Part shown: one piece after another, positions 1-7,853 of the stretch
How the letters are laid out: each line of letters starts with the position of its first letter
Numbering within the stretch: the first letter of the stretch is position 1
Origin: an uncultured Streptococcus sp.
GTDB lineage: Bacteria; Bacillota; Bacilli; Lactobacillales; Streptococcaceae
Reading direction: 5' to 3'
DNA length: 16,175 nucleotides
Assembly: GCA_934215455.1 (NCBI GenBank)
Contig: CAKPZX010000038.1
Span: forward strand, 1 to 16,175
Translations under genes and position numbers: made by a program
The notes under the pieces: generated by a model
Database searches by the model: none
What the model saw: only the letters and a program-made list of their open reading frames with translations
Told to the model about the DNA's origin: nothing

Positions 1-2421
1 GCCATGATCATCTTAGCCGTTGTTGTTTTGAACGCAGCCTTTGGTGTCTACCAAGAAGGACAAGCAGAAGCAGCTATTGAAGCGTTGAAAAATATGTCTA
101 GCCCGATGGCTCGTGTTCGTCGTGATGGTCATGTCACTGAGATCGACTCAAAAGAATTGGTGCCTGGGGACATTGTCTTGCTAGAAGCTGGAGATGTGGT
201 GCCTGCCGATATGCGCTTGTTGGAAGCAGCTTCCCTTAAAATCGAAGAAGCTGCTCTTACTGGTGAGTCTGTACCGGTTGAAAAAGATATTACTCAAGTG
301 GTAGAAGCAGATGCTGGTATCGGGGATCGTGTTAACATGGGTTACCAAAACTCAAACGTAACATACGGTCGTGGTATTGGTGTCGTGACAAACACTGGTA
401 TGTACACAGAAGTTGGTAAGATTGCAGATATGTTAGCTAATGCTGACGAGACAGAGACACCATTGAAGCAAAGCTTGGAACAATTATCTAAGGCCTTGAC
501 TTACTTGATTGTTGTGATTGCCGTTATTACTTTCTTGGTTGGTGTATTCGTTCGTGGGGAACATCCATTGGAAGGCTTGATGGTAGCTGTTGCCCTTGCG
601 GTTGCGGCGATTCCAGAAGGACTTCCTGCCATTGTAACCATCGTTCTCTCTTTGGGAACTACAACCCTTGCCAAACGCAATTCGATTGTTCGTAAATTGC
701 CAGCCGTTGAAACACTTGGTTCAACAGAAATCATTGCATCTGATAAAACAGGTACTTTGACCATGAACCAAATGACAGTTGAAAAAGTCTATACCAACGG
801 TCAATTACAAAGTGCAGCAACCGAAATTGGAGCTAACAACAATACGCTTCGTATCATGAACTTTGCCAATGACACTAAAGTGGACCCATCTGGTAAATTG
901 ATTGGGGATCCAACGGAAACAGCCCTTGTTCAGTTTGGTTTGGACCACAACTTTGACGTTCGTGAAGTCTTGAAGGATGAGCCACGTGTGGCTGAATTGC
1001 CGTTTGACTCAGACCGTAAGCTTATGTCAACCATTCATAAGGAAGCTGACGGTTCTTACTTTATCGCTGTTAAGGGGGCCCCTGACCAATTGCTCAAACG
1101 TGTGACGCGTATTGAAGTTAATGGGGAAGTTCGTCCTATCACGGATGAAGATAAGAAAGCTATCCTTGCTACCAACAAAGACTTGGCTAAACAAGCCCTT
1201 CGTGTCTTGATGATGGCTTATAAGACAAGCAAGGAAATCCCAACCTTGGAATCTGAAATTGTTGAGTCTGACCTGATCTTCTCTGGTTTGGTCGGCATGA
1301 TTGACCCTGAGCGTCCAGAAGCTGCAGAAGCTGTCCGTGTCGCTAAGGAAGCAGGTATCCGTCCGATCATGATCACAGGTGACCACCAAGATACGGCTGA
1401 AGCCATTGCCAAACGTCTTGGAATCATCGATCCAAATGACACCGAAGACCATGTCTTCACTGGAGCTGAGTTGAATGAACTCTCTGACGAAGAATTCCAA
1501 AAAGTCTTCAAGCAATACTCTGTCTATGCGCGTGTATCACCTGAACACAAGGTTCGGATCGTGAAAGCTTGGCAAAATGAAGGAAAAGTTGTTGCCATGA
1601 CTGGTGACGGGGTCAACGATGCACCATCACTTAAGACAGCTGACATCGGTATCGGTATGGGGATTACAGGTACAGAGGTTTCTAAGGGAGCATCAGATAT
1701 GGTCCTTGCCGATGACAACTTTGCAACCATTATCGTAGCGGTAGAAGAAGGACGTAAGGTCTTCTCAAATATCCAAAAATCAATCCAGTACCTCTTGTCT
1801 GCCAATATGGCTGAAGTATTCACCATTTTCTTTGCAACCCTCTTTGGTTGGGATGTCTTGCAACCAGTACATCTTCTCTGGATCAATTTGGTGACAGATA
1901 CGCTACCAGCCATCGCACTTGGTGTCGAACCAGCTGAGCCAGGTGTCATGACCCACAAACCTCGTGGACGCAAGTCTAACTTCTTTGACGGTGGGGTCTT
2001 CGGAGCTATTCTTTATCAAGGTATCTTCCAAACCATGCTGGTTCTTGGTGTTTATGGCTGGGCTTTGCTCTCTCCAGAACATGCGACTCGTGCAGAAATC
2101 CATGCAGACGCTTTGACCATGGCCTTTGCAACTCTTGGTTTGATCCAATTGCTCCATGCCTTTAACGTTAAATCGGTTTACCAATCGATCTTTAAAGTGG
2201 GACTCTTCAAGAACAAGACCTTTAACTGGTCGATTCCAGTTGCCTTTATTCTCTTGATGGCGACCATTATTGTCCCTGGATTTAACAAACTCTTCCATGT
2301 GTCTCATTTGAGTTTGACACAATGGTTAGCAGTTATGATTGGTTCGCTCTTGATTGTTGTTCTCGTTGAGATTGTTAAAGCCGTTCAACGTGCACTTGGA
2401 AAAGATAAAAACGCCATTTAA
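1..2421 (+). CDS. P-type (P2A, SERCA-like) calcium-transporting ATPase, 5'-truncated by window edge
   Basis: ATP-driven cation pump of the cytoplasmic membrane, most likely exporting Ca2+. The frame is open from base 1 and the first Met (base 4) lies inside a membrane helix, so roughly 90 N-terminal residues are missing; 805 residues are visible from that Met. Numbering from it: actuator motif TGES 86-89, M4 motif PEGLP with E205, phosphorylation motif DKTGT with D247, hinge motif TGDGVNDAP from T533. Aligned from memory with SERCA, Ca2+ site II looks complete (M4 VAAIPE, N628, D632). Site I keeps N601, E604 and T631, but Q715 stands where SERCA M8 has a glutamate. Pneumococcus has a well-known Ca2+ exporter of this kind, CaxP; orthology is plausible but not tested. 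A hairpin terminator follows the stop. The family is certain; the ion is inferred. Confidence 0.93.
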   Translation, partial: AMIILAVVVLNAAFGVYQEGQAEAAIEALKNMSSPMARVRRDGHVTEIDSKELVPGDIVLLEAGDVVPADMRLLEAASLKIEEAALTGESVPVEKDITQVVEADAGIGDRVNMGYQNSNVTYGRGIGVVTNTGMYTEVGKIADMLANADETETPLKQSLEQLSKALTYLIVVIAVITFLVGVFVRGEHPLEGLMVAVALAVAAIPEGLPAIVTIVLSLGTTTLAKRNSIVRKLPAVETLGSTEIIASDKTGTLTMNQMTVEKVYTNGQLQSAATEIGANNNTLRIMNFANDTKVDPSGKLIGDPTETALVQFGLDHNFDVREVLKDEPRVAELPFDSDRKLMSTIHKEADGSYFIAVKGAPDQLLKRVTRIEVNGEVRPITDEDKKAILATNKDLAKQALRVLMMAYKTSKEIPTLESEIVESDLIFSGLVGMIDPERPEAAEAVRVAKEAGIRPIMITGDHQDTAEAIAKRLGIIDPNDTEDHVFTGAELNELSDEEFQKVFKQYSVYARVSPEHKVRIVKAWQNEGKVVAMTGDGVNDAPSLKTADIGIGMGITGTEVSKGASDMVLADDNFATIIVAVEEGRKVFSNIQKSIQYLLSANMAEVFTIFFATLFGWDVLQPVHLLWINLVTDTLPAIALGVEPAEPGVMTHKPRGRKSNFFDGGVFGAILYQGIFQTMLVLGVYGWALLSPEHATRAEIHADALTMAFATLGLIQLLHAFNVKSVYQSIFKVGLFKNKTFNWSIPVAFILLMATIIVPGFNKLFHVSHLSLTQWLAVMIGSLLIVVLVEIVKAVQRALGKDKNAI

Positions 2422-2424
2422 ACA

Positions 2425-2455
2425 TAAAAAAAGTCATCTTTGGATGGCTTTTTTT
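2425..2455 (+). terminator. Rho-independent terminator of the Ca2+ ATPase gene
   Basis: An A-run leads into the stem AAGTCATC / GATGGCTT (one T-G wobble) around a TTTG loop, followed by a run of seven T. It starts 4 nt after the ATPase stop and separates that gene from the aquaporin unit. Confidence 0.85.
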
Positions 2456-2482
2456 GCGGGCAAAATAGACTGGGCATATTTC

Positions 2483-2511
2483 TTGAGCTACGTGTGGATT
2501 TTTGATAAACT
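2483..2511 (+). promoter_or_regulatory. Probable sigma-A promoter of the aquaporin gene
   Basis: TTGAGC (2483-2488) and TAAACT (2506-2511) are separated by 17 bp, and TGA directly precedes the -10 hexamer, giving an extended -10. The start point would fall near 2518. AAACT and AGTTT form a short inverted repeat across the -10 and start region (about 2507-2523), which could be an operator or chance. Confidence 0.55.
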
Positions 2512-2542
2512 AGTCAACAGTTTGAAGAAAGGAAACTTATTT

Positions 2543-3211
2543 ATGAAAAAGTTTTTTGCTGAAGTAATCGGCACATTTATGCTTGTCTTTATCGGGACTG
2601 GCGCAGTCGTTTTTGGAAATGGAACAGAAGGTCTGGGACATTTAGGAATTGCCTTGGCATTCGGTTTATCCATTGTTGCAGCAGCTTACTCAATTGGGAC
2701 TGTTTCGGGTGCCCACTTGAACCCGGCTGTTTCGATTGCCATGTTTGTGAACAAACGCTTGTCTTCAAAGGACTTGGTTAATTATATTGCAGCGCAAGTA
2801 GTGGGTGCGGTTCTCGCATCTGCAACAGTACTCTTCCTCTTGTCAAATTCAGGTATGTCAACAGCTAGTCTTGGTGAAAATGCCCTAGCGAAGGGTGTGA
2901 CTCCATTTGGCGGATTCTTGTTTGAAGTAATTGCTTCCTTTATCTTTATTTTGGTCATTATGACAGTGACATCAGCTACCAAAGGTAATGGCAAGATCGC
3001 TGGTCTTGTGATTGGTTTGAGCTTGACTTTGATTATTCTTGTTGGTTTGAACATTACAGGACTTTCTGTTAACCCAGCTCGTAGCTTGGCGCCTGCCCTC
3101 TTTGTTGGTGGTGCAGCCCTTCAACAAATTTGGATCTTTATCTTGGCTCCAATTGTCGGTGGTGTTCTTGCTGCGATCGTTGCAAAAAATCTCTTGGATA
3201 CAGAAGAGTAA
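2543..3211 (+). CDS. Aquaporin / MIP-family channel
   Basis: Membrane channel of the major intrinsic protein family, 222 residues, near the usual 230 for bacterial AqpZ-type channels. Both half-helix NPA motifs are present, at 60-62 (HLNPAVS) and 177-179 (SVNPARS), with the conserved filter arginine R180 and six hydrophobic segments. The frame is open further upstream into the ATPase gene, but the start chosen is the ATG after GAAAGGAA (2527-2534, spacing 8), which gives the typical MKKFFAEVIGT N-terminus. Relative to AqpZ the filter positions read F40, I165, L174, R180. The histidine of water-selective channels is absent, and the W/G/F set of glycerol facilitators is absent too. Streptococcal aquaporins have been linked to H2O2 or O2 passage, so the substrate should not be assumed to be water or glycerol. 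It is transcribed alone. Confidence 0.93.
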   Translation: MKKFFAEVIGTFMLVFIGTGAVVFGNGTEGLGHLGIALAFGLSIVAAAYSIGTVSGAHLNPAVSIAMFVNKRLSSKDLVNYIAAQVVGAVLASATVLFLLSNSGMSTASLGENALAKGVTPFGGFLFEVIASFIFILVIMTVTSATKGNGKIAGLVIGLSLTLIILVGLNITGLSVNPARSLAPALFVGGAALQQIWIFILAPIVGGVLAAIVAKNLLDTEE

Positions 3212-3241
3212 AAAAATTGGTCCCAGAGGGACCAATTTTTT
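3211..3241. terminator. Bidirectional terminator between aquaporin and phosphoesterase genes
   Basis: A perfect 14-bp stem pairs 3211-3224 with 3228-3241 around the loop AGA, with A-runs on the left and T-runs on the right, so it can terminate from either side. It overlaps the stop codons of both convergent genes (TAA at 3209-3211 plus, TAA at 3240-3242 minus). Confidence 0.92.
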
Positions 3242-4097
3242 ATAGTTCAAGGATCGTCATGGCTTGAGAAAATTCATGAGCGAGCTGTTTTTTCTTGTAT
3301 GCTTTAAATTCGGGGAGGTCTTTGATTCTGCGATAGCGTTTGTAGGGATCGTATCGTTTTGGAAAATCATATTCAGGAAAAGCTTCGAAAAATTGCTTGC
3401 AGAGCTCCCATTCTCGGACATAGCCTAAAGGTCTGGCATGATAGGTGATGGTGTCAATCGTTGTCGCTGGCATTCGGTGGTGGCTATGACCAAAAATCAC
3501 CTCTCTGACTGGATATTGTCTAAACAGTTCATGAAAGGCTTGGCTTCCTAGAAAAGCATTAAAGCGTTCAAAATAAGGGTGGCGCAGGAGAAACTGACTA
3601 TGAGGCACAAAGTGCATGGCGATGATCAGGGGTTGGTCTACACGCATGACCTCTTGTTCCAGCTCTTGCAACAGACGTTGGGTAATGGCTGGATCAGATC
3701 CCATTCGTTGGAGGCGTCTGTCAAACCAAAATAGATTTTTGGTTTGGAGATGTTTTTGGGGAGAGATGGCAGGAACAAAACTGTAGTCATACCAGCCCGA
3801 AAAGGCAAGAAGCGTATGATTGGAGAAGGGAATCTTTTGAAATTCAAAAGGTCTCATGGCTTCTTCTGATAGGCCCAGCATATCATGATTTCCTAGGCTA
3901 AAGGTCACTGGAAGGTGACATTGGAGTTGGTCTAAAAATTCCTGCGACGTCTTTTCAAAGCCGTTGGCAATATCTCCTGCAATATGGAGATGTTGAATTT
4001 TTTTGTCCTTGAAAAGAGTGATCAGGGTCTCTAATTCTTCTTTGCTGAAGTTGTTTGAATCAATATGTAAATCGGACATAAAAGCTACTGTTGTCAT
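3240..4097 (-). CDS. Calcineurin-like metallophosphoesterase
   Basis: Cytoplasmic phosphoesterase with a dinuclear metal site; 285 residues, no signal peptide. The family signature is complete: SDLH with D9 and H11, GD with D42, GNHD with N70 and H71, H162, and the GHSH motif with H204 and H206. The C-terminal 60 residues are rich in Lys, Arg and Tyr and may be family specific. The substrate cannot be read from the sequence; it may be a nucleotide, a phosphoprotein or another phosphodiester. The first ATG is chosen because the beta strand before DLH needs it, although no Shine-Dalgarno sequence precedes it. The gene stands alone, divergent from prfB and convergent with the aquaporin gene. Confidence 0.85.
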   Translation of the reverse strand: MTTVAFMSDLHIDSNNFSKEELETLITLFKDKKIQHLHIAGDIANGFEKTSQEFLDQLQCHLPVTFSLGNHDMLGLSEEAMRPFEFQKIPFSNHTLLAFSGWYDYSFVPAISPQKHLQTKNLFWFDRRLQRMGSDPAITQRLLQELEQEVMRVDQPLIIAMHFVPHSQFLLRHPYFERFNAFLGSQAFHELFRQYPVREVIFGHSHHRMPATTIDTITYHARPLGYVREWELCKQFFEAFPEYDFPKRYDPYKRYRRIKDLPEFKAYKKKQLAHEFSQAMTILEL

Positions 4098-4108
4098 GCT
4101 ACCAGTCT

Positions 4109-4136
4109 AGCATAAGAGAATCTTTTTTTCTAACAA
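4109..4136 (-). promoter_or_regulatory. Possible promoter of the metallophosphoesterase gene
   Basis: Read on the minus strand, TTGTTA (4136-4131) and TATGCT (4114-4109) are 16 bp apart. Only 11 nt separate the -10 box from the ATG and these hold no Shine-Dalgarno sequence, so the mRNA leader would be about 4-5 nt or absent. Confidence 0.4.
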
Positions 4137-4201
4137 TTAGGTTACAAATGAATAGAAAAAATGCTGAAAATCAGCTGGCTTGGCAGTGGTCAACCAGTAG
4201 A

Positions 4202-4213
4202 TCCAATATTGGA
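4202..4213. repeat. 12-bp perfect palindrome upstream of the prfB promoter
   Basis: TCCAATATTGGA is self-complementary and lies 24 nt before the prfB TG-extended -10. It could be an operator site, but a 12-bp palindrome is expected a few times by chance in 16 kb. The rest of 4098-4236 holds a small GCTGA-AAA-TCAGC hairpin (4163-4175) and nothing else I can name. Confidence 0.25.
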
Positions 4214-4236
4214 AGGTGGGCAAATAGTGAAGGTTA

Positions 4237-4245
4237 TGATATAAT
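4237..4245 (+). promoter_or_regulatory. Extended -10 promoter of prfB-ftsE-ftsX
   Basis: TGATATAAT combines a consensus -10 (4240-4245) with a TG extension at 4237-4238. The -35 region 17 bp upstream, TGGGCA, is poor, as is common with extended -10 promoters. Transcription would start near 4252, giving a leader of about 20 nt that contains AAAGAGG (4261-4267) as ribosome binding site. Confidence 0.7.
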
Positions 4246-4272
4246 AGACTAGATACATAGAAAGAGGTACTT

Positions 4273-5368
4273 ATGGACATTTCAGAAATTCGTCAAAAAA
4301 TTGACGCAAATCGTGAAAAATTAGCTTCTTTCAGGGGGTCTCTTTGACTTAGAGGCATTGGAAGAAGAAATTGCCATTTTAGAAAATAAAATGACAGAAC
4401 CTGATTTTTGGGATGATAATATTGCTGCGCAAAAGACATCTCAAGAATTAAATGAACTCAAGCAGACCTATGAAAATTTCCATCAAATGGTGGATCTCTT
4501 TGATGAGTCAGAAATCTTACTGGACTTTTTGGCAGAAGACGATTCGGTCAAGGAAGAATTGATCGAGAAGTTGGTGGAGCTGGACAAACGTATGACCAGC
4601 TATGAGATGACCTTGCTATTGTCTGAACCCTATGACAATAATAATGCCATCTTAGAAATCCACCCAGGTTCAGGAGGGACAGAAGCTCAGGACTGGGGCG
4701 ACATGCTTCTTCGGATGTATACTCGTTTTGGAAATGCCCACGGTTTTAAAGTTGAAGTCTTGGACTATCAGGCTGGAGATGAGGCTGGAATCAAGTCTGT
4801 GACCCTATCCTTTGAAGGGCCACATGCATATGGTCTTCTGAAATCTGAAATGGGGGTACACCGTTTGGTTCGGATCTCTCCATTTGACTCCGCTAAACGT
4901 CGTCATACCTCCTTTACATCTGTCGAGGTCATGCCCGAATTAGACGATACTATCGAAGTCGAAGTTCGTGATGATGATATCAAGATGGACACCTTCCGCT
5001 CTGGTGGAGCTGGTGGACAAAACGTCAACAAGGTTTCTACAGGGGTGCGCTTGACCCACATTCCGACAGGGATTGTAGTGGCATCCACCGTGGATCGGAC
5101 CCAATACGGGAACCGTGATCGTGCGATGAAGATGTTGCAAGCTAAACTCTACCAATTAGAGCAAGAGAAAAAAGCAGCAGAAGTGGATTCTCTAAAAGGG
5201 GATAAAAAAGAAATCACCTGGGGAAGTCAAATCCGCTCCTATGTTTTTACCCCTTACACCATGGTTAAGGATCACCGGACCAACTACGAAGTAGCGCAGG
5301 TGGACAAGGTGATGGATGGAGATATCGATGGCTTTATCGATGCCTACCTTAAATGGCGTCTCCAATAG
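4273..5368 (+). CDS. prfB: Peptide chain release factor 2 (RF2), joined by programmed +1 frameshift
   Basis: Class I release factor that reads UAA and UGA and triggers peptidyl-tRNA hydrolysis. The gene is read as 4273-4344 joined to 4346-5368: 24 codons, an in-frame TGA at 4345-4347, then a +1 shift into a 340-codon frame. The product has 364 residues, matching the usual 365 or so. The codon-recognition tripeptide SPF is at 202-204, the RF2 signature rather than the PxT of RF1. The catalytic GGQ is at 247-249. Start ATG 4273 follows AAAGAGG at spacing 5. A caller that ignores recoding would begin the protein at an internal TTG (4358) and lose the N-terminus. It is the first gene of a unit with ftsE, 44 nt downstream, and ftsX. 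Confidence 0.97.
4333..4348 (+). promoter_or_regulatory. prfB: Programmed +1 ribosomal frameshift site of prfB
   Basis: All parts of the classical RF2 autoregulatory element are here: an internal Shine-Dalgarno AGGGGG (4333-4338), three spacer bases TCT, the slippery codon CTT (4342-4344), then TGA (4345-4347) followed by C, the weak termination context. When RF2 is scarce the ribosome slips from CTT to TTT and continues at GAC (4346). It differs from the E. coli site only in the spacer codon (TCT for TAT) and the codon before the Shine-Dalgarno element. Confidence 0.97.
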
Positions 5369-5412
5369 CCTTGAGGGAATCAACCAGAAAAGAATGAAAG
5401 GAATTTCATTAC

Positions 5413-6105
5413 ATGTCAATGATTGAAATGAAAGATGTTGTCAAAAAGTATGACAACGGGACGACGGCCCTTCGCGGGGTCTCTGTCCAAATTGAACCAG
5501 GAGAATTTGCCTACATCGTAGGACCTTCTGGTGCAGGGAAGTCGACCTTTATTCGACTTTTATACCGTGAAGTCAAACACGATAAAGGAAGTTTGAAAGT
5601 AGCTGATTTTGATTTGGATAAAATCAAAAAACGCGATATTCCTATGTTGCGACGCAATGTGGGAGTGGTCTTCCAAGATTATAAATTGCTTCCAAAGAAA
5701 ACCGTTTATGAAAATATTGCCTACGCTATGCAAGTTATCGGTGAGCGCCGTCGCAATATTAAAAAGCGTGTTATGGAAGTTTTGGATCTTGTCGGATTGA
5801 AACACAAGGTCCGCTCATTCCCGAATGAATTGTCCGGTGGGGAGCAACAACGGATTGCGATTGCTCGTGCGATCGTCAACAATCCGAAAGTCTTGATTGC
5901 GGATGAGCCAACGGGGAACTTGGACCCAGATAATTCATGGGAAATCATGAATCTTTTGGAGCGGATTAATCTGCAAGGGACCACAGTATTGATGGCGACC
6001 CACAATAGCCAGATTGTAAATACTTTACGTCACCGTGTCATCGCGATTGAAAATGGTCGTGTAGTGCGTGATGAAGCGGAAGGAGAGTACGGATACGATG
6101 ATTAG
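5413..6105 (+). CDS. ftsE: Cell division ATP-binding protein FtsE
   Basis: ATPase subunit of the FtsEX complex on the cytoplasmic face of the membrane. With FtsX it transmits ATP hydrolysis across the membrane to activate a peptidoglycan hydrolase (PcsB in streptococci). The 230 residues show a complete ABC cassette: Walker A GPSGAGKS 37-44 with K43, Q-loop Q88, signature LSGGEQQR from L140, Walker B D164 with catalytic E165, and switch H197. The sequence closely resembles pneumococcal FtsE, including the GEYGYDD C-terminus. The start at 5413 follows AAAGGA (5397-5402, spacing 10) and matches the pneumococcal MS-IEM start. The 3' end overlaps ftsX by 8 nt, which implies translational coupling and balanced production of the two subunits. 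Confidence 0.97.
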   Translation: MSMIEMKDVVKKYDNGTTALRGVSVQIEPGEFAYIVGPSGAGKSTFIRLLYREVKHDKGSLKVADFDLDKIKKRDIPMLRRNVGVVFQDYKLLPKKTVYENIAYAMQVIGERRRNIKKRVMEVLDLVGLKHKVRSFPNELSGGEQQRIAIARAIVNNPKVLIADEPTGNLDPDNSWEIMNLLERINLQGTTVLMATHNSQIVNTLRHRVIAIENGRVVRDEAEGEYGYDD

Positions 6106-7024
6106 AAGATTTTTCCGACACTTAATCGAATCGCTTAAAAGCTTGAAACGAAATGGTTGGATGACGATTGCAGCGGTCAGCTCGGTTATGATTACCCTTA
6201 GCTTGGTTGCTATTTTCGCCTCAGTTATTGCCAATACCATCAAGCTTTCAGATGATATTCAAAACAGTGTGCGGGTTGTAGTATACATGCGCAAGGATAT
6301 TCAAGATCAGAGCGAGCAGATTGAAAAAGACGGTCAAACCGTGACCAATGAAAACTACCATAAGGTCTACGATGCTCTGACAGCCATGAAGCATGTCGAC
6401 AAGGTTGATTTTTCTAGCAAGGAAGAGCAGTATGATAAACTGATCAAAACGGCTGGGAAAAACTGGAAGATTTTTGATGGAGATGCCAATCCTCTCTATG
6501 ATGCTTATTATGTAGAGACAACAGCTCCTAAATATGTAAAGCAAGTTTCGGCTGATGCCAAAAAAATTGAAGGGGTCTCTGAGGTTAAAGATGGTGGGGT
6601 CGATACCCAACGTTTGTTTGCCCTTGGAACCTTCATCCGAAACTGGGGCTTGATTGGTGTAGCTTTATTGATCTTCATCGCAGTCTTCTTGATTTCAAAT
6701 ACCATTCGGATTACCATCATTTCACGTAGTCGTGAGATTAAGATTATGCGACTGGTAGGAGCAAAAAATGGCTATATTCGTGCACCATTCCTTTTAGAAG
6801 GTGCTTGGATCGGTCTTTTGGGAGCCTTGGTTCCTTCAGCTTTGGTCTTCTATGTGTATAATGTTGTCTATACATCTATGAACAATAACTTGGCAGATCA
6901 AAACTTGTATCTCTATAGTCCTCATCTCTTGGTACCGATCATGGTCGGTGGCCTCTTTGGATTAGGAATTTTGATCGGGGCGATTGGTTCTTCAATCTCC
7001 ATGAGACGTTTTCTTAAGATATAA
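6098..7024 (+). CDS. ftsX: Cell division membrane protein FtsX
   Basis: Integral membrane partner of FtsE. The 308 residues have the FtsX topology: a cytoplasmic amphipathic N-terminus (MIRRFFRHLIESL), TM1 about 22-45, a large extracellular domain about 50-175 that in pneumococcus contacts the coiled coil of PcsB, and TM2-TM4 about 183-203, 232-256 and 278-300. The conserved coupling stretch SREIKIMRLVGA (211-222) between TM2 and TM3 and the C-terminal SMRRFLKI are present. The ATG at 6098 is chosen by match to the pneumococcal start; AAGGAG (6080-6085) lies 12 nt upstream, slightly far. In-frame GTG/ATG codons at 6068 and 6071 would only add a charged extension inside ftsE. No pcsB gene lies in this window. 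Confidence 0.96.
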   Translation: MIRRFFRHLIESLKSLKRNGWMTIAAVSSVMITLSLVAIFASVIANTIKLSDDIQNSVRVVVYMRKDIQDQSEQIEKDGQTVTNENYHKVYDALTAMKHVDKVDFSSKEEQYDKLIKTAGKNWKIFDGDANPLYDAYYVETTAPKYVKQVSADAKKIEGVSEVKDGGVDTQRLFALGTFIRNWGLIGVALLIFIAVFLISNTIRITIISRSREIKIMRLVGAKNGYIRAPFLLEGAWIGLLGALVPSALVFYVYNVVYTSMNNNLADQNLYLYSPHLLVPIMVGGLFGLGILIGAIGSSISMRRFLKI

Positions 7025-7025
7025 T

Positions 7026-7054
7026 AAAAAAGCAAGTTCGCACTTGCTTTTTTT
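7026..7054. terminator. Terminator after ftsX, probably bidirectional
   Basis: A perfect 12-bp stem pairs 7026-7037 with 7042-7053 around the loop TCGC and ends in T-runs. It starts 2 nt after the ftsX stop. The A-run on its left becomes a T-run on the minus strand, so it can also stop transcripts of the convergent MBL-fold gene, whose stop is at 7094. Confidence 0.9.
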
Positions 7055-7093
7055 GTCTACTTTTATGAGGACAGGAAAGTTGATAAGGACTCT

Positions 7094-7735
7094 TTAGGAT
7101 TGTCTAAAGAAGGGATTGAACATCTTCTCGTGACCAATAGAAGTTTCAGGGCCATGACCGGGATAGACAGTGTAGGAAGATGGAAGGGTAAAGAGCTCTT
7201 TTCTGATACTGCTAAGTAACTGTGACGCGTTCCCTGTTGGAAGATCGGTCCGTCCAATGGTTTCGCGAAAAAGGGCATCACCAGATAGAACCAGGTGATC
7301 CTCAGGAAAGACGATGGAAACCCCTCCTGCAGAGTGCCCTGGTGTCTCCAGAACATAAAAGTGGAAATCAGCTATCTGGTAATCGGAGCGAATTTCATAA
7401 AGGAAGTCGGCCTCCTTGCATACAACATCTTCTAAATCCGCATGACGATCCAAACCAGATAAATTATCGACAGGAGAAGACAACCAACTGGCTTCTGCTG
7501 AATGGACATAAACAGGTGGGAAATGATAGGTCTGACGAACCTTTTCAAGACTCATAATGTGATCGTAATGCGTATGGGTTAAAAGAATCGCTACAATTGG
7601 TTTTCCGATGCGATCTATTTGTTTTTGAATAGTCGCCCAGTCGCTACCTGGATCGACAAGAATGAGGGAGTGGTCATTTTCAAGGTAGTAGGTGTTTTCA
7701 TAAGCTACAGGATTAACAGTACGATAGATTTTCAT
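7094..7735 (-). CDS. MBL-fold metallo-hydrolase (glyoxalase II-like, YcbL type)
   Basis: Cytoplasmic metallo-beta-lactamase-fold hydrolase of 213 residues, the short single-domain form lacking the C-terminal substrate domain of classical glyoxalase II. The metal ligands are all visible: THTHYDH with H54, H56, D58 and H59, PGHS with H134, SGD with D153, and PGHG with H194. The FRETIGRTDLP stretch (157-167) is typical of this glyoxalase II-like subgroup. The substrate is likely a thioester or related small molecule but is not proven by sequence. The start codon has a strong minus-strand Shine-Dalgarno AAAGGAG (7747-7741) at spacing 5. The gene is monocistronic, convergent with ftsX and divergent from dinG. 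A weak extended -10 may lie at 7755-7762, but I saw no good -35. Confidence 0.88.
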   Translation of the reverse strand: MKIYRTVNPVAYENTYYLENDHSLILVDPGSDWATIQKQIDRIGKPIVAILLTHTHYDHIMSLEKVRQTYHFPPVYVHSAEASWLSSPVDNLSGLDRHADLEDVVCKEADFLYEIRSDYQIADFHFYVLETPGHSAGGVSIVFPEDHLVLSGDALFRETIGRTDLPTGNASQLLSSIRKELFTLPSSYTVYPGHGPETSIGHEKMFNPFFRQS

Positions 7736-7834
7736 AAGGACTCCTTTCTAGAATAGTGTATCAAATTGCGAGGAAAATAACAGGATTGAAGTCAACCTAA
7801 AAGGAGAAAAAAATCTGCAGAGCTTGCTCAAACG

Positions 7835-7843
7835 TGATATAAT
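7835..7843 (+). promoter_or_regulatory. Extended -10 promoter directly before dinG
   Basis: TGATATAAT has a consensus -10 at 7838-7843 with the TG extension at 7835-7836; there is no convincing -35. Only 10 nt separate it from the ATG at 7854, so the transcript should start between about 7847 and 7851 with almost no leader. This would serve dinG and probably the genes down to 13275. Confidence 0.65.
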
Positions 7844-7853
7844 TTTAAGTATT

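Noticed and set aside
1027..1515. Long minus-strand open frame inside the ATPase gene
   Set aside because: It lies wholly opposite a strongly conserved coding region, has no ribosome site or recognisable domain, and is explained by codon-bias shadowing.
4273..4347. Apparent frameshift or premature stop making prfB a pseudogene
   Set aside because: The AGGGGG, spacer, CTT TGA C arrangement is the normal programmed RF2 frameshift site and both frames together give a full-length protein.
7222..7557. 111-codon plus-strand open frame
   Set aside because: It is antisense to the MBL-fold gene, whose metal-binding motifs are complete; no start signal or family is recognisable.
7801..7806. AAGGAG as a ribosome site for a longer dinG starting at TTG 7824
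   Set aside because: Spacing would be 17 nt, and the TTG lies upstream of the consensus extended -10 box that should drive the gene.
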